A stretch of 64,000 bases of DNA from Burkholderia guangdongensis (GTDB taxonomy: Bacteria > Pseudomonadota > Gammaproteobacteria > Burkholderiales > Burkholderiaceae): contig NZ_JACBNX010000008.1 of the NCBI RefSeq assembly GCF_013403875.1, positions 1-64,000 of the forward strand, given 5' to 3'. Below the pieces are notes generated by a model. It had not been told where the DNA came from, ran no database searches, and saw only the letters and a program-made list of their open reading frames with translations. How positions within the stretch are numbered: the first letter of the stretch is position 1; every line of letters starts with the position of its first letter. The translations under genes were made by a program, and so were the position numbers. Positions 53,157 through 63,694 of the stretch are shown here, piece by piece.

Positions 53157-53317
53157 GCGAATCCTTTCTTGCTGGTTGCGGCGGGCACGAGGCCCCGCCA
53201 TGCGTCGCGGACGGGCCGGAAAATGGCCGCCGGACGCGCGCGGATCCGGCGAACTCCGGGGCAAACCCCGGGGCAAACCCGCGCGCCGGCCCGATCACGC
53301 GCGCAGTTTGCCATACA

Positions 53318-54397
53318 ATGCGCACCATCATGCATGACCGACGCCTCCATTTCCTCGTCCCGTTCGCGCTGCCCGCCGCGCGCGACGCGGCCTCGTCCCT
53401 GCACACGCTGGACACGCCCGCGCTCGAAAAGTTGCTTGCGCGGGCGAGCGTCGTCGAGCGCGTGGCCGGCGAGGACTTCCAGCGCACGCTGCCGCACGAG
53501 CGCTGGCTCGCCCGCCGGTTCGGCGCGGCGCCGGGCAACGCGGCCGACGAGGCGCCGCTCGCGCCCTACATGCTGCTCGCCGACGGCGGCACCCCCGGCG
53601 ACCTCGCGTGGGCGTGCGTCGAGCCGGTGCACGTGCGGATCGCGCACGACCATCTGGTGCTCGTCGATCCGGCCGCGCTCGCGCTCGATGGCGGCGACGC
53701 CGCCGCGCTGCTCGCGGTCGCGCGGCCGCTGATCGAAGAGCTCGGCGTGCGGCTCGAGGCGCCGAATCCGGCGCGCTGGTATCTGTCGAGCGAGCAGTTC
53801 CGCTCGCTCGCGGGCGCCGCGCCGCTGCGCGCGAGCGGCCGCAACATCGAGATCTGGCTGCCGCACGAAGCGCACACCGGCGAGCGCTCGCGGGTCTGGA
53901 TGAAGCTGCAGAACGAAGTGCAGATGGCGTGGTTCCAGCATCCGGTCAACGAAGCGCGCGAGGCGCGCGGGCTGCCGGCCGTGAACTCGATCTGGTTCCA
54001 TGCGCAGGGCGTGCTGAAGCCCGTCGAGCGCGCGTTCGACCACGTGCTGTCGGATTCGCCCGCGGCGCTCGGCCTCGCGCGCGCGGCCGGCGCGCACGCC
54101 GGCGCGCCACCCGCGTCGTTCGACGCGCTGCCCGCGGACTCCGGCAACCCGACGCTCGTCGAACTGCCCGCGCTGACGGCACCGTTCATCGAGCAGGACT
54201 GGACGCGCTGGCACGCGACGCTCGGCACGCTCGAGCGCGACTGGTTCGCGCCGGCGCTCGCGGCGCTGTCGCGCGGTGAGCTCGCGAGCCTCGAGCTCAC
54301 ACTGTGCGGCGACACCAGCTCGGCGACGCTGCGCGCGACGCGCGGCGACCTGCGCAAGTTCTGGCGCCGCCGCGCGCTCGCGTCCCTGTTCGAATAA
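53318..54397 (+). CDS. Conserved hypothetical protein, RpfE-like (COG4255-type)
   Basis: A 359-residue protein conserved upstream of recJ in Burkholderia and sometimes labelled RpfE or a phosphoglycerate-mutase-like protein. I see no catalytic motif I can rely on. Visible blocks are LPHERWLARRFG, ARWYLSSEQFRSL, IEIWLPHEAHTGERSRVWMKLQNEVQMAWFQHPVNEAR, a pattern also seen in metal-dependent phosphomutase-type proteins. ATG 53318 or 53330 both fit; no strong Shine-Dalgarno. Function unknown. Confidence 0.78.
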   Translation: MRTIMHDRRLHFLVPFALPAARDAASSLHTLDTPALEKLLARASVVERVAGEDFQRTLPHERWLARRFGAAPGNAADEAPLAPYMLLADGGTPGDLAWACVEPVHVRIAHDHLVLVDPAALALDGGDAAALLAVARPLIEELGVRLEAPNPARWYLSSEQFRSLAGAAPLRASGRNIEIWLPHEAHTGERSRVWMKLQNEVQMAWFQHPVNEAREARGLPAVNSIWFHAQGVLKPVERAFDHVLSDSPAALGLARAAGAHAGAPPASFDALPADSGNPTLVELPALTAPFIEQDWTRWHATLGTLERDWFAPALAALSRGELASLELTLCGDTSSATLRATRGDLRKFWRRRALASLFE

Positions 54398-54407
54398 ACA
54401 TCTCCGA

Positions 54408-56108
54408 ATGACCCGTATCGTTACCCGCCCCGTCGCACCCGCCGATGCCGAGGTGCTCGCGCGCCACGGCCTGCATCCGGTGCTCGCGCGCCTTTATGCG
54501 GCGCGCGGCGTCCAGTCGCCCGCCGACGTCGAGACCGCGCTCGCGCGCCTGATTCCGCCGACCGACCTGAAAGGCTGCGCGGACGCGGCCGCCCTGCTCG
54601 CCGACGCGATCGCCGAAAAGCGCCGCCTGCTCGTCGTCGCCGACTACGACTGCGACGGCGCGACGGCCTGCGCGGTCGCGGTGCGCGGCTTGCGGATGTT
54701 CGGCGCGCAGATCGACTATCTGGTGCCGAACCGTTTCGAGTACGGCTACGGCCTCACGCCCGAGATCGTCGCGCTCGCGGCCACGCGCAAGCCGGACCTG
54801 CTGATCACCGTCGACAACGGGATCGCGAGCGTCGACGGCGTCGCCGCCGCGAACGCCTGCGGCATCGACGTGCTCGTGACCGACCATCACCTGCCCGGCG
54901 ACGCGCTGCCCGCCGCGCGCGCGATCGTGAACCCGAACCAGCCCGGCTGCGCGTTCCCGAGCAAGCACGTCGCGGGCGTCGGCGTGATGTTCTACGTGCT
55001 GCTCGCGCTGCGCGCGGAGTTGCGCAAACGCGGCGCGTTCGCGAGCAAGGACGCGGAGCCGCGCCTCGACGGGCTGCTCGATCTCGTCGCGCTCGGCACC
55101 GTCGCGGACGTCGTACGGCTCGACGGCAACAACCGCGTGCTGGTCGCGCAGGGGCTGCAGCGGATCCGCAACGGCCGGATGCAGCCGGGCGTCGCCGCGC
55201 TGTTTCGCGCGGCCGGCCGCGACGCGCGCGCCGCGTCGGGCTTCGACCTCGGCTTCGGGCTCGGCCCGCGCCTGAACGCGGCCGGGCGGCTGTCGGACAT
55301 GTCGCTCGGCATCGAGTGCCTGATCACCGACGACGTCGGCCGCGCATGGGAGCTCGCGCAGCAGCTCGACGCGATGAACCGCGAGCGCCGCGAGATCGAG
55401 GCCGGGATGCAGCAGCAGGCGCTCGCCGATCTCGCCGACGTCGATCCGGCCGACGCGTGCTCGATCACGCTGTTCAATCCGGCGTGGCATCAGGGCGTGA
55501 TCGGGATCGTCGCCGGGCGGCTGAAGGAGAAATTCCACCGGCCGTCGTTCACGCTTGCGCACGCGAACGAGCAAGGCACGCGCGTGAAGGGCTCCGGGCG
55601 GTCGATCCCCGGTTTTCATCTGCGCGACGCGCTCGATCTCGTGTCGAAGCGCGAGCCGGATCTGCTCGTCGCGTTCGGCGGCCACGCGATGGCGGCCGGC
55701 GTCACGCTCGACACCGCGAACGTGCCGCGCTTCGCGGCCGCGTTCGAGGCGGTCGCGCGCGAATGGCTGTCCGACGATGCGCTCGCACGCGTGATCGAGA
55801 CCGACGGCGAACTCGAGGACGCGTACTTCACGCCGCAGTTCGTCGAGCTGCTCGACGCGGCGGTCTGGGGCCAAGGCTTTCCGGCCCCGCTTTTCCGAGG
55901 CGAATTCGACGTCGCGTCGCAAGCGCTCGTGAAGGACAAGCACCTGAAGCTGCAGCTCACGCGCGGCCGCCAGCGCTACAACGCGATCTGGTTCAACCAC
56001 ACCGAGCCGCTGCCGCCGCGCACGACGCTCGCGTACCGGCTCGTCAGCGATACGTGGAACGGCGTCGCGCGCGTGCAGCTGATCGTCGAGCACGCGGCGC
56101 AGGCCTGA
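54408..56108 (+). CDS. recJ: Single-stranded-DNA-specific exonuclease RecJ
   Basis: A 5'-3' exonuclease for single-stranded DNA acting in recombination and mismatch repair. The 566-residue chain has the DHH-family metal motifs LVVADYDCDGATA, ITVDNGIAS, VTDHHLPG and the DHHA1 part with FGGHAMAAGVTL. ATG 54408 gives the usual MTRIVTRP start shortly after the upstream gene. A longer frame reads into the upstream gene and is not used. Confidence 0.96.
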   Translation: MTRIVTRPVAPADAEVLARHGLHPVLARLYAARGVQSPADVETALARLIPPTDLKGCADAAALLADAIAEKRRLLVVADYDCDGATACAVAVRGLRMFGAQIDYLVPNRFEYGYGLTPEIVALAATRKPDLLITVDNGIASVDGVAAANACGIDVLVTDHHLPGDALPAARAIVNPNQPGCAFPSKHVAGVGVMFYVLLALRAELRKRGAFASKDAEPRLDGLLDLVALGTVADVVRLDGNNRVLVAQGLQRIRNGRMQPGVAALFRAAGRDARAASGFDLGFGLGPRLNAAGRLSDMSLGIECLITDDVGRAWELAQQLDAMNRERREIEAGMQQQALADLADVDPADACSITLFNPAWHQGVIGIVAGRLKEKFHRPSFTLAHANEQGTRVKGSGRSIPGFHLRDALDLVSKREPDLLVAFGGHAMAAGVTLDTANVPRFAAAFEAVAREWLSDDALARVIETDGELEDAYFTPQFVELLDAAVWGQGFPAPLFRGEFDVASQALVKDKHLKLQLTRGRQRYNAIWFNHTEPLPPRTTLAYRLVSDTWNGVARVQLIVEHAAQA

Positions 56109-56221
56109 TACCGGGCGACGGCAGGCGACGGCGGGCGCTCCGCCCCCGTCCGCCGCCGCCGACCGGCCGCCCCGATCGGCTATAATTCCGCTTTTTTACG
56201 AAGCCGGAATAGCGAACGATC

Positions 56222-57326
56222 ATGGAAGCGGAACGTCTGAACGCGATCGAAAGCTCCCTGCTCGACCTGCAAAAGCGTGCAGGCGAGCTTCGGGGGTATC
56301 TTTGACTACGACGCCAAGTCTGCGCGTCTAGCCGAAGTCAACAAGGAACTCGAAGATCCGAACGTCTGGAACGATTCGAAGAACGCCCAGGCGCTCGGCC
56401 GCGAAAAGAAGCTGCTCGAAGGCGTCGTGACGACGCTGACGGCGCTGGATAGCGACCTCGGCGACGCAGTCGACCTGTTCGAGCTCGCGCGCGAGGAAGG
56501 CGACGAGGACACCCTCGTCGCGAGCGAGGAAGACGCCGCGAAGCTCGAGGCCCGCGTCGCCGACATCGAATTCCGCCGGATGTTCTCGAACCCGGCCGAC
56601 CCGAACAACTGCTTCATCGACATCCAGGCCGGCGCCGGCGGCACCGAGGCGTGCGACTGGGCGTCGATGCTGCTGCGCCAGTACCTGCGCTACTGCGAGC
56701 GCAAGGGCTTCAAGGCCGAAGTGCTCGAAGAGTCCGACGGCGACGTCGCCGGCATCAAGAACGCGACGATCAAGGTCAGCGGCGAATACGCGTACGGCTA
56801 CCTGCGCACCGAAACCGGCATCCACCGCCTCGTGCGCAAGTCGCCGTTCGACTCGTCGGGCGGCCGCCACACGTCGTTCTCGTCGGTGTTCGTGTATCCG
56901 GAGATCGACGACTCGATCGAAGTCGAGGTCAACCCGGCCGACCTGCGGATCGACACGTACCGCGCATCGGGCGCCGGCGGCCAGCACATCAACAAGACCG
57001 ACTCGGCGGTGCGGATCACGCACATGCCGACCGGCATCGTCGTGCAGTGCCAGAACGACCGCTCGCAGCACCGCAACCGCGCGGAAGCGATGGCGATGCT
57101 GAAGTCGCGCCTGTACGAAGCCGAGCTGCGCAAGCGCCAGGCCGAGCAAGACAAGCTCGAATCGAGCAAGACGGACGTGGGCTGGGGCCACCAGATCCGC
57201 TCGTACGTGCTCGACCAGAGCCGCGTGAAGGATCTGCGCACGAGCGTCGAAATGAGCAACACGAAAGCGGTGCTCGACGGCGATCTCGACGACTTCATCA
57301 GCGCGAGCCTGAAACAGGGCGTGTAA
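56222..57326 (+). CDS. prfB: Peptide chain release factor 2, with programmed +1 frameshift
   Basis: Recognises UGA and UAA stop codons. A short first frame (56222-56305, 27 codons, [20 protein letters not shown]...) ends at UGA 56303-56305; the ribosome shifts +1 and continues at GAC 56304 to 57326, giving 367 residues in all. The downstream frame has the anticodon-like SPF motif in [15 protein letters not shown] and the peptide-release GGQ in [18 protein letters not shown]. The site CTT TGA C preceded by a G-rich SD-like element is the classic autoregulatory switch. Between recJ and lysS, as usual in this group. Confidence 0.97.
56291..56306 (+). promoter_or_regulatory. RF2 +1 frameshift site
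   Basis: CGGGGGTATCTTTGAC: an internal Shine-Dalgarno-like GGGGG three bases before the slippery CTT followed by the poor stop context TGAC. It is known in E. coli prfB; when RF2 is scarce the ribosome slips from CTT to TTT and makes more RF2. Confidence 0.92.
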
Positions 57327-57410
57327 GCGCCTCGGCGCGGCCGTCGCCCCCGCGACGCCGCGCCGCTCCGTTCCGTTCGCATTGCCGCACCCACACCGAA
57401 TCCGATCACC

Positions 57411-58937
57411 ATGACCGAACCGACCCAAACGCAACCCGCCGTCGCGGCGGACGACAACCAGATCATCGCCGAGCGCCGCGAAAAACTGAACGCGTTGCGC
57501 GCGCAAGGCGTCGCCTACCCGAACGACTTCCGCCCGACCCACCACGCGGCCGACCTGCAATCGCAGTTCGCCGACACCGACAAGGAAGGGCTCGAGGCGA
57601 AACAGGTCGAGGTCGCGATCGCGGGCCGGATGATGCTCAAGCGCGTGATGGGCAAGGCGAGCTTCGCGACGGTGCAGGACGGCTCGGGCCAGATCCAGTT
57701 CTTCGTGACGCCGAACGACGTCGGCACCGACACGTACGACGCGTTCAAGAAGTGGGACCTGGGCGACATCGTCGCCGCGCGCGGCGTGCTGTTCCGCACG
57801 AACAAGGGCGAGCTGTCGGTGATGTGCAAGGAGCTGCGCCTGCTGTCGAAGGCGCTGCGTCCGCTGCCGGACAAGTTCCACGGCCTCGCCGACCAGGAAA
57901 TGCGCTATCGCCAGCGTTACGTCGACCTGATCGTCACGCCGGAGACGCGCGACACGTTCCGCGCGCGCACGAAGACGATCGCGTCGATCCGCAACTTCAT
58001 GAGCGACGCCGACTTCATGGAAGTCGAGACGCCGATGCTGCACCCGATCCCGGGGGGCGCTGCCGCGAAGCCGTTCGTCACGCACCACAACGCGCTCGAC
58101 ATGCAGATGTTCCTGCGGATCGCGCCGGAGCTGTATCTGAAGCGGCTGGTCGTCGGCGGCTTCGAGCGCGTGTTCGAGATCAACCGGAATTTCCGTAACG
58201 AGGGCGTGTCGCCGCGCCACAATCCGGAATTCACGATGATGGAGTTCTACGCCGCGTACACCGACTACCGCTGGCTGATGGACTTCACCGAGCAGCTGAT
58301 CCGCCAGGCCGCGATCGACGCGCTCGGCACCGCGACGATCACGTATCAGGGCCGCGAGCTCGATCTCGCGAAGCCGTTCCATCGGCTGACGATCACGCAG
58401 GCGATCCAGAAATACGCGCCGCAGTACACGGACGGCCAGCTCTCCGACGATGCATACGTGCGCAGCGAACTGAAGCGTTTCGGCGTGGACGTCACGCAGC
58501 CGGCGTTCCTGAACGCGGGGATCGGCGCGCTGCAGCTCGCGCTGTTCGAGGAAACCGCCGAAGCGCAACTGTGGGAGCCGACGTACATCATCGACTACCC
58601 GGTCGAAGTGTCGCCGCTCGCACGCGCATCGGACACGGTGCCGGGCATCACCGAGCGCTTCGAGCTGTTCATGACGGGCCGCGAGATCGCGAACGGCTTC
58701 TCGGAGCTGAACGATCCGGAAGACCAGGCCGCGCGCTTCCGCAAGCAGGTCGAGCAGAAGGACGCCGGCGACGAGGAAGCGATGTTCTTCGACGCCGATT
58801 ACATCCGCGCCCTCGAATACGGGATGCCTCCGACGGGCGGCTGCGGGATCGGCATCGACCGCCTCGTGATGCTGCTGACCGACAGCCCGACGATCCGCGA
58901 CGTGCTGCTGTTCCCGCACCTGCGCCGCGAAGACTGA
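57411..58937 (+). CDS. lysS: Lysyl-tRNA synthetase (class II)
   Basis: Charges tRNA-Lys. The 508-residue class II synthetase has the OB-fold N-terminal domain ([28 protein letters not shown]) and class II motifs: [16 protein letters not shown] (motif 1), [20 protein letters not shown] (motif 2) and [15 protein letters not shown] (motif 3). ATG 57411 follows prfB by about 85 bases. Confidence 0.97.
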   Translation: MTEPTQTQPAVAADDNQIIAERREKLNALRAQGVAYPNDFRPTHHAADLQSQFADTDKEGLEAKQVEVAIAGRMMLKRVMGKASFATVQDGSGQIQFFVTPNDVGTDTYDAFKKWDLGDIVAARGVLFRTNKGELSVMCKELRLLSKALRPLPDKFHGLADQEMRYRQRYVDLIVTPETRDTFRARTKTIASIRNFMSDADFMEVETPMLHPIPGGAAAKPFVTHHNALDMQMFLRIAPELYLKRLVVGGFERVFEINRNFRNEGVSPRHNPEFTMMEFYAAYTDYRWLMDFTEQLIRQAAIDALGTATITYQGRELDLAKPFHRLTITQAIQKYAPQYTDGQLSDDAYVRSELKRFGVDVTQPAFLNAGIGALQLALFEETAEAQLWEPTYIIDYPVEVSPLARASDTVPGITERFELFMTGREIANGFSELNDPEDQAARFRKQVEQKDAGDEEAMFFDADYIRALEYGMPPTGGCGIGIDRLVMLLTDSPTIRDVLLFPHLRRED

Positions 58938-59251
58938 CGTTCGCTGATCCTCGCTGCGCCGCACGCCGCAAGCCGCATCTCGCGCGGTTTGCGGCGCGCG
59001 ATGCGCGCGAGATGCGGGACAAGCGCCCGCCGTTTGTAACCGCACGTAAATTCTGCCCGCCGGCGCTCGCCGGCCGCGCCCCCGCCCTCCCCGCATGACC
59101 GCCTCGCCACGGCCTCGGCAATTTTTTCTGAAGATCGCTTGACAATTGGCGCGCAGGAACGGTTACAAACTGATACGCCGTGGTCCCGGCGCTTGAACGA
59201 CACTCCTTTTGCACAAGAACGCACGACCGTGCCGTGCGCAAGGAGAAAAAA
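58938..59251. promoter_or_regulatory. Intergenic stretch with hairpin and promoter of the glycine-zipper gene
   Basis: Holds no gene I can support. A 12-bp inverted repeat (GCATCTCGCGCG at 58975-58986 and CGCGCGAGATGC at 59004-59015) lies 40 bases after lysS; without a T-tract it is at most a weak terminator. A perfect TTGACA lies at 59139-59144, with TTACAA/TACAAA about 18-19 bases on, as a likely promoter for the next gene. Confidence 0.5.
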
Positions 59252-59992
59252 ATGGACAACCAGATTCCGACCACCCCTGAACGCAAACGCCTCCACCCGC
59301 TCGTCGCGACGGCGGCGGGTGCCGTCATCGTCGCGAGCCTCGCGGCGACCGCGGCCGTGACCGGCCTGTTCCCGAAAGCGTCGAGCAGCGACGCGCAGAA
59401 CGGCCAGACGCAGGCCGCGATGATCGCGTCGCAGCCGGCCATCGACACGTCCGCGCCCGCGAACGCCGCGCTCGCCGCGCAGGCGCAGCAGCAGGCCGCG
59501 CAACCGGTCGCGCCGTCGGTCTCACAACCGGCGCCGATCGTGCGCACCGAGCCACGCCCGGTGGAACACCGCGTGGTCCACCATCACCACGAGCCGGTGC
59601 CGCAGCCGCCGCAATACGCGCAGCAAGGCTACAACCAGCCGCCCGCGCAGCCGGCGTACTGCCAGAGCTGCGGGACGATCGTCGCGGTCACGCCGATCCG
59701 CACGCCGGGCCAGAGCACCGGCATCGGCGCGGTTGGCGGCGCAGCCGCCGGCGGCTTCCTCGGCAACCAGTTCGGCCACGGCAACGGCCGGGCCGCGATG
59801 ACGGTTCTCGGCGCGCTCGGCGGCGGCCTGGCCGGCAACCAGGTCGAGAAGCAGGTCCGCGCGGAAACCGACTATCAGGTGCAGGTGCAGATGCAGGACG
59901 GCGCGACGCGCACGTTCACGTACCGCAACCCGCCGCCGTTCGGCCAGGGCCAGCGCGTGCGGATCGAGAACGGCTCGCTCGTCGGCGCATAA
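59252..59992 (+). CDS. Glycine-zipper 2TM surface-antigen-like protein
   Basis: A 246-residue protein with a membrane segment at residues 14-35 (HPLVATAAGAVIVASLAATAAVTGLF), uncleaved or signal-like. A Gln/Pro/Ala-rich linker with a HHHH run follows. A glycine zipper (GIGAVGGAAAGGFLGNQFGHGNGRAAMTVLGALGGGLAGNQVE) matches the Rickettsia 17-kDa antigen family, and a beta-domain closes the chain (YQVQVQMQDGATRTFTY). AAGGAG precedes ATG 59252. Likely membrane-anchored in the envelope; function unknown. A terminator follows. Confidence 0.85.
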   Translation: MDNQIPTTPERKRLHPLVATAAGAVIVASLAATAAVTGLFPKASSSDAQNGQTQAAMIASQPAIDTSAPANAALAAQAQQQAAQPVAPSVSQPAPIVRTEPRPVEHRVVHHHHEPVPQPPQYAQQGYNQPPAQPAYCQSCGTIVAVTPIRTPGQSTGIGAVGGAAAGGFLGNQFGHGNGRAAMTVLGALGGGLAGNQVEKQVRAETDYQVQVQMQDGATRTFTYRNPPPFGQGQRVRIENGSLVGA

Positions 59993-60011
59993 CCTGCCGG
60001 CCGCACCCAGC

Positions 60012-60048
60012 AAAAACGGCTCGTGAATCGCTCACGAGCCGTTTTTTT
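60012..60048. terminator. Bidirectional Rho-independent terminator between the glycine-zipper gene and iscX
   Basis: A 15-bp stem, AAAAACGGCTCGTGA with TCACGAGCCGTTTTT, flanked by A- and T-tracts. It ends the rightward gene and the leftward isc operon. Confidence 0.95.
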
Positions 60049-60078
60049 GTCACTGCGCCAGCGTATACCACGCGCCGC

Positions 60079-60288
60079 TCAGTCTTCGTCGTCGAAATCC
60101 GATTCGTCGATCCAGTACGCCTGAATCGCCTCGAGAATCTTCTCACCCGAATGCTTCGGATCGTCGTCGAAACCGTCGAGCGCGAGCACCCATTCACGCA
60201 ATTCAACGAAGTGTAGCGTCTTCGGATCGACGTCCGGATGCTTGTCCGCGAGCGCGATCGCGATCTCGCGGGAATCGGTCCATTTCAT
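60079..60288 (-). CDS. iscX: Fe-S assembly protein IscX
   Basis: A 69-residue acidic protein that binds IscS and iron and tunes cluster assembly. MKWTDSREIAIALADKHPD, FVELREWVLALDGFDDDP and YWIDESDFDDED are the family's conserved blocks. Last gene of the isc operon, 23 bases after fdx. Confidence 0.95.
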   Translation of the reverse strand: MKWTDSREIAIALADKHPDVDPKTLHFVELREWVLALDGFDDDPKHSGEKILEAIQAYWIDESDFDDED

Positions 60289-60311
60289 CAGCCGTCCTCC
60301 CGATCAATGGG

Positions 60312-60653
60312 TCAGTGATTTTCCTTCGCGTGGTTGATCGAGTACTTCGGAATCTCGACCACCAGATCCGTATCGTCCTTCACGATCGCCTGGCACGACA
60401 GCCGCGACGTCGGCTCGAGGCCCCACGCCTTGTCGAGCAGGTCGTCCTCGTCCTCCTCGGACGCGTCGAGCGTGTTGAAGCCCTCGCGAATCACGACGTG
60501 GCACGTCGTGCATGCGCACGACTTTTCGCACGCGTGCTCGATCTCGATGCCGTGGTCGAGCAGGTTGTCGCAAATACTTTTGCCGGGCGTCGCGTCGATC
60601 ACCGCGCCGTCCGGGCACAGTTCGACGTGAGGCAGCACCACCAGTTGAGGCAT
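60312..60653 (-). CDS. fdx: ISC-type [2Fe-2S] ferredoxin
   Basis: Supplies electrons for Fe-S assembly. The 113-residue protein has cluster cysteines in ACEKSCACTTCHV (the C-x5-C-x2-C type) and RLSCQAIV. ATG 60653 gives MPQLVVLPHVELCPDG. Between hscA and iscX. Confidence 0.95.
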   Translation of the reverse strand: MPQLVVLPHVELCPDGAVIDATPGKSICDNLLDHGIEIEHACEKSCACTTCHVVIREGFNTLDASEEDEDDLLDKAWGLEPTSRLSCQAIVKDDTDLVVEIPKYSINHAKENH

Positions 60654-60742
60654 ATCCGTTCCGTCAGTGAGCAAGCGCGGCGCCGTGCACCGCGCGATCC
60701 ATCATCGCGCCGCCCTGTCCGGGCAGCGCACAGGCCAGCAGG

Positions 60743-62611
60743 TCAAATCTCGTCGAGCCGGCGGCCGGCGAGTGCGCGCCGGATGCCCTTGTCCATCCGG
60801 CGTGCGGCGAATTCGTCGGTGCCTTCGGCCAGCGTCTTCGTCGTCGCCTCGATCGCGTCCGCGTCGTCGCCCGCCGCGACCGCGCGCAGCGCCGCCACGC
60901 GCGCGTCGACATCCGCACGCTCCGCGTCGTCGAGCAGCTCGCCGTCGGCCGCGAGCGCGGCCTCGGTCGCCTCGATCAGCCGCTCGGCCTCGACCTGCGC
61001 TTCGCGCAGCGCGCGCGCGCGCATGTCGATGTCGGCGGTCTTGAAGCTCTCCTCGAGCATCTTCGCGATGTCGTCGTCGGCGAGGCCGTACGACGGTTTC
61101 ACGACGACCGACGCCTCGACGCCCGAATGCTGCTCGCGCGCGAACACCGACAACAGCCCGTCCGCGTCGACCTGATATGTAACCCGAATCCGCGCGGCGC
61201 CGGCCGCCATCGGCGGAATGCCGCGCAGCTCGAAGCGCGCGAGCGACCGGCAGTCGGCGACGAGCTCGCGCTCGCCCTGCACGACGTGAATCGCCATCGC
61301 GGTCTGGCCGTCCTTGAACGTCGTGAACTCCTGCGCGCGCGCGATCGGAATCGTCGAGTTGCGCGGAATGATCTTCTCGGTCAGGCCGCCCATCGTCTCG
61401 ACGCCGAGCGACAGCGGAATCACGTCGAGCAACAACCAGTCGTCGCCGCCGCCCCGGTTGCCGGCGAGCAGGTCGGCCTGGATCGCCGCGCCGAGCGCGA
61501 CGACCTGGTCCGGATCGAGATTCACGAGCGGCGGCTGGCCGAAGTGCCGCTCGACCGCCGCGCGGATCACCGGCATCCGCGTCGCGCCGCCGACCAGCAC
61601 GACGCCCTTGATGTCGGCCGGGCCGACCTGCGCGTCGCGCAGCGCCTTGCGGGTCGGCGTCAGCGTGCGCTGCACGAGCGGCTCGACGAGCGACGCGAAC
61701 GTGTCGTGCGAAATGGTCGGGCTCAGATGCGCGCCCGTCGACAGCGTCACGTCGAGCGCCGCCCGCGGCGCCGCCGACAACGCTTCCTTCAGTAGCCGCA
61801 CGCGATCGAGCAGCAGGCGCACGTCTTCCGGCGCGAGCGACTTCACGTCGATGCCCGCATTCGCGAGCACGTGATCGAACAGCGCGTGATCGAAATCGTC
61901 GCCGCCGAGCGCGGAATCGCCGCCCGCCGCGAGCACCTCGAACACGCCCTTCGTCAGCTTCAGGATCGACAGGTCGAACGTGCCGCCGCCGAGGTCGTAC
62001 ACCGCATAGAGGCCTTCGGCCGCGTTGTCGAGGCCGTACGCGATCGCGGCCGCGGTCGGCTCGTTCAGCAGACGCAGCACGTTCAGCCCCGCGAGCCGTG
62101 CGGCGTCCTTCGTCGCCTGGCGCTGCGCTTCGTCGAAATACGCGGGCACCGTGATCACCGCGCCGACGAGCTCGTCGCCGAGCGAATCCTCCGCGCGCTG
62201 GCGCAGCGTCGCGAGAATCTCGGCCGACACTTCGACCGGGCTCTTCACGCCGTCGACGGTGCGGATCTGCACCATCCCCGGCGCGTCGACGAATTCGTAC
62301 GGCGCGTTCGCCGCGCCCTCGACTTCCGCCTTGCCGCGCCCCATGAAGCGCTTGACCGACACGATCGTGTTGCGCGGATCGCGCGCGGCTTCTTCCTTCG
62401 CCGCGTGGCCGATCCGGCGGCCGCCCTTCTCCAGATAGCGGACGACGGACGGCAGCAGCGCGCGCCCTTCTTCGTCCGGCAGCACTTCCGGCACGCTGTT
62501 GCGCACGGCCGCGACGAGCGAGTTCGTCGTGCCGAGATCGATCCCGACGGCGAGCCGCCGCTGATGCGGCGCCGGCGCCATGCCCGGTTCGGAGATTTGC
62601 AGTAAAGCCAT
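60743..62611 (-). CDS. hscA: Fe-S cluster chaperone HscA (Hsp70 class)
   Basis: An Hsp70-type ATPase that works with HscB to release clusters from IscU. The 622-residue chain starts with the ATPase ([15 protein letters not shown]), contains [12 protein letters not shown] [15 protein letters not shown] and [13 protein letters not shown], and has a substrate domain suited to IscU's LPPVK motif, which is visible in the IscU gene here. Follows hscB. Confidence 0.97.
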   Translation of the reverse strand: MALLQISEPGMAPAPHQRRLAVGIDLGTTNSLVAAVRNSVPEVLPDEEGRALLPSVVRYLEKGGRRIGHAAKEEAARDPRNTIVSVKRFMGRGKAEVEGAANAPYEFVDAPGMVQIRTVDGVKSPVEVSAEILATLRQRAEDSLGDELVGAVITVPAYFDEAQRQATKDAARLAGLNVLRLLNEPTAAAIAYGLDNAAEGLYAVYDLGGGTFDLSILKLTKGVFEVLAAGGDSALGGDDFDHALFDHVLANAGIDVKSLAPEDVRLLLDRVRLLKEALSAAPRAALDVTLSTGAHLSPTISHDTFASLVEPLVQRTLTPTRKALRDAQVGPADIKGVVLVGGATRMPVIRAAVERHFGQPPLVNLDPDQVVALGAAIQADLLAGNRGGGDDWLLLDVIPLSLGVETMGGLTEKIIPRNSTIPIARAQEFTTFKDGQTAMAIHVVQGERELVADCRSLARFELRGIPPMAAGAARIRVTYQVDADGLLSVFAREQHSGVEASVVVKPSYGLADDDIAKMLEESFKTADIDMRARALREAQVEAERLIEATEAALAADGELLDDAERADVDARVAALRAVAAGDDADAIEATTKTLAEGTDEFAARRMDKGIRRALAGRRLDEI

Positions 62612-62666
62612 CTTGGTTCGTTCGGGAGCTCGCGCTCCGCCTGGCTGCGCGCCGCGAGGCGCGCGG

Positions 62667-63194
62667 TTAATGTTCGAGACGCTCGATCTGCGCGCCCACT
62701 TCCGACGCGACGCGCTCGATGAACATCAGTTGGCGCACCGCTTCGGCGGCGGCCTGATCGGCGCCGTTGTCGAGCAACGCGCCGAGGCGCTCGACGCGCG
62801 CACGCTTCTCGTCGCGCAATTCGCCGAGCAGCACGTCGAGCGCATCGACGTTGCGCGCGCCCGCCGCATCCTCGATCGCCTCGCGCCATTCCATCTGCTG
62901 CATCAGGAACGCCGGCTCCATCGCGGTGTTGTTCTCCGCGCCGATGTCGACGCCGCGCAGCAACAGCAGATACGTCGCACGCTTCAGCGGATCGCGCAGC
63001 GTCCGGTACGCCTCGTTCGTGCGCGTCGCCCATTGCATCGCGATGCGCTTTTGCGCGTCGCCGGCCGCGGCGAAGCGATCCGGATGCACCTGCGTCTGCA
63101 CCGTGCGATAGGCGGCGTCGAGCGCATCGGCGTCGAGCGCGAACCGCGCAGGCAGATGAAACAGATCGAAGTGGCTGTCTTTCAGCGAGACCAT
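62667..63194 (-). CDS. hscB: Fe-S co-chaperone HscB (J-protein)
   Basis: A 175-residue J-domain co-chaperone that delivers IscU to HscA. The J-domain motif [12 protein letters not shown] carries the conserved [16 protein letters not shown] begins the J-domain. The C-terminal helices ([16 protein letters not shown]) are the IscU-binding part. Confidence 0.96.
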   Translation of the reverse strand: MVSLKDSHFDLFHLPARFALDADALDAAYRTVQTQVHPDRFAAAGDAQKRIAMQWATRTNEAYRTLRDPLKRATYLLLLRGVDIGAENNTAMEPAFLMQQMEWREAIEDAAGARNVDALDVLLGELRDEKRARVERLGALLDNGADQAAAEAVRQLMFIERVASEVGAQIERLEH

Positions 63195-63292
63195 CGCGTG
63201 TCGCCCAATCCTGGTTCGTCGGCGGCCAAGCGCCGCGCATTAAAAAGGCGGCCTGCGCCGCCTGTCGTCCGCGTTCCGCGGCAAGGCCCGCG

Positions 63293-63616
63293 TCAGATCC
63301 GGAACGATTCGCCGCACCCGCACTCGTCCTTCACGTTCGGGTTGTTGAACTTGAACCCTTCGTTCAGGCCTTCGCGCGCGAAGTCGAGCTCGGTGCCGTC
63401 GATGTACGCGAGGCTCTTCGGATCGACCACGACCTTCACGCCATGACTCTCGAACACCTGATCCTCGGGTGCGAGATCGTCGACATACTCGAGCTTGTAC
63501 GCGAGGCCGGAGCACCCGGTCGTCCGCACGCCGAGCCGCAGGCCCAGCCCTTTGCCGCGCCGGACCAGATACTTCTGGACGTGCTGCGCTGCTTTTTCGG
63601 TCAGTGTAATTGCCAT
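63293..63616 (-). CDS. iscA: Fe-S assembly A-type carrier IscA
   Basis: A 107-residue A-type carrier with its three metal-binding cysteines: [13 protein letters not shown], and DECGCGESF at the C-terminus. Between iscU and hscB. Confidence 0.97.
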   Translation of the reverse strand: MAITLTEKAAQHVQKYLVRRGKGLGLRLGVRTTGCSGLAYKLEYVDDLAPEDQVFESHGVKVVVDPKSLAYIDGTELDFAREGLNEGFKFNNPNVKDECGCGESFRI

Positions 63617-63694
63617 GATGTCCTTGCCGCGGCGTCGAAACGCACGCTTCCTGCTTGACCCGATGCGCGCCGCGCGAGCGGCGTCCCTGCTGCG

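Noticed and set aside
56328..59096. 922-codon open frame antisense to prfB and lysS
   Set aside because: Shadow of two clear housekeeping genes; no motif.
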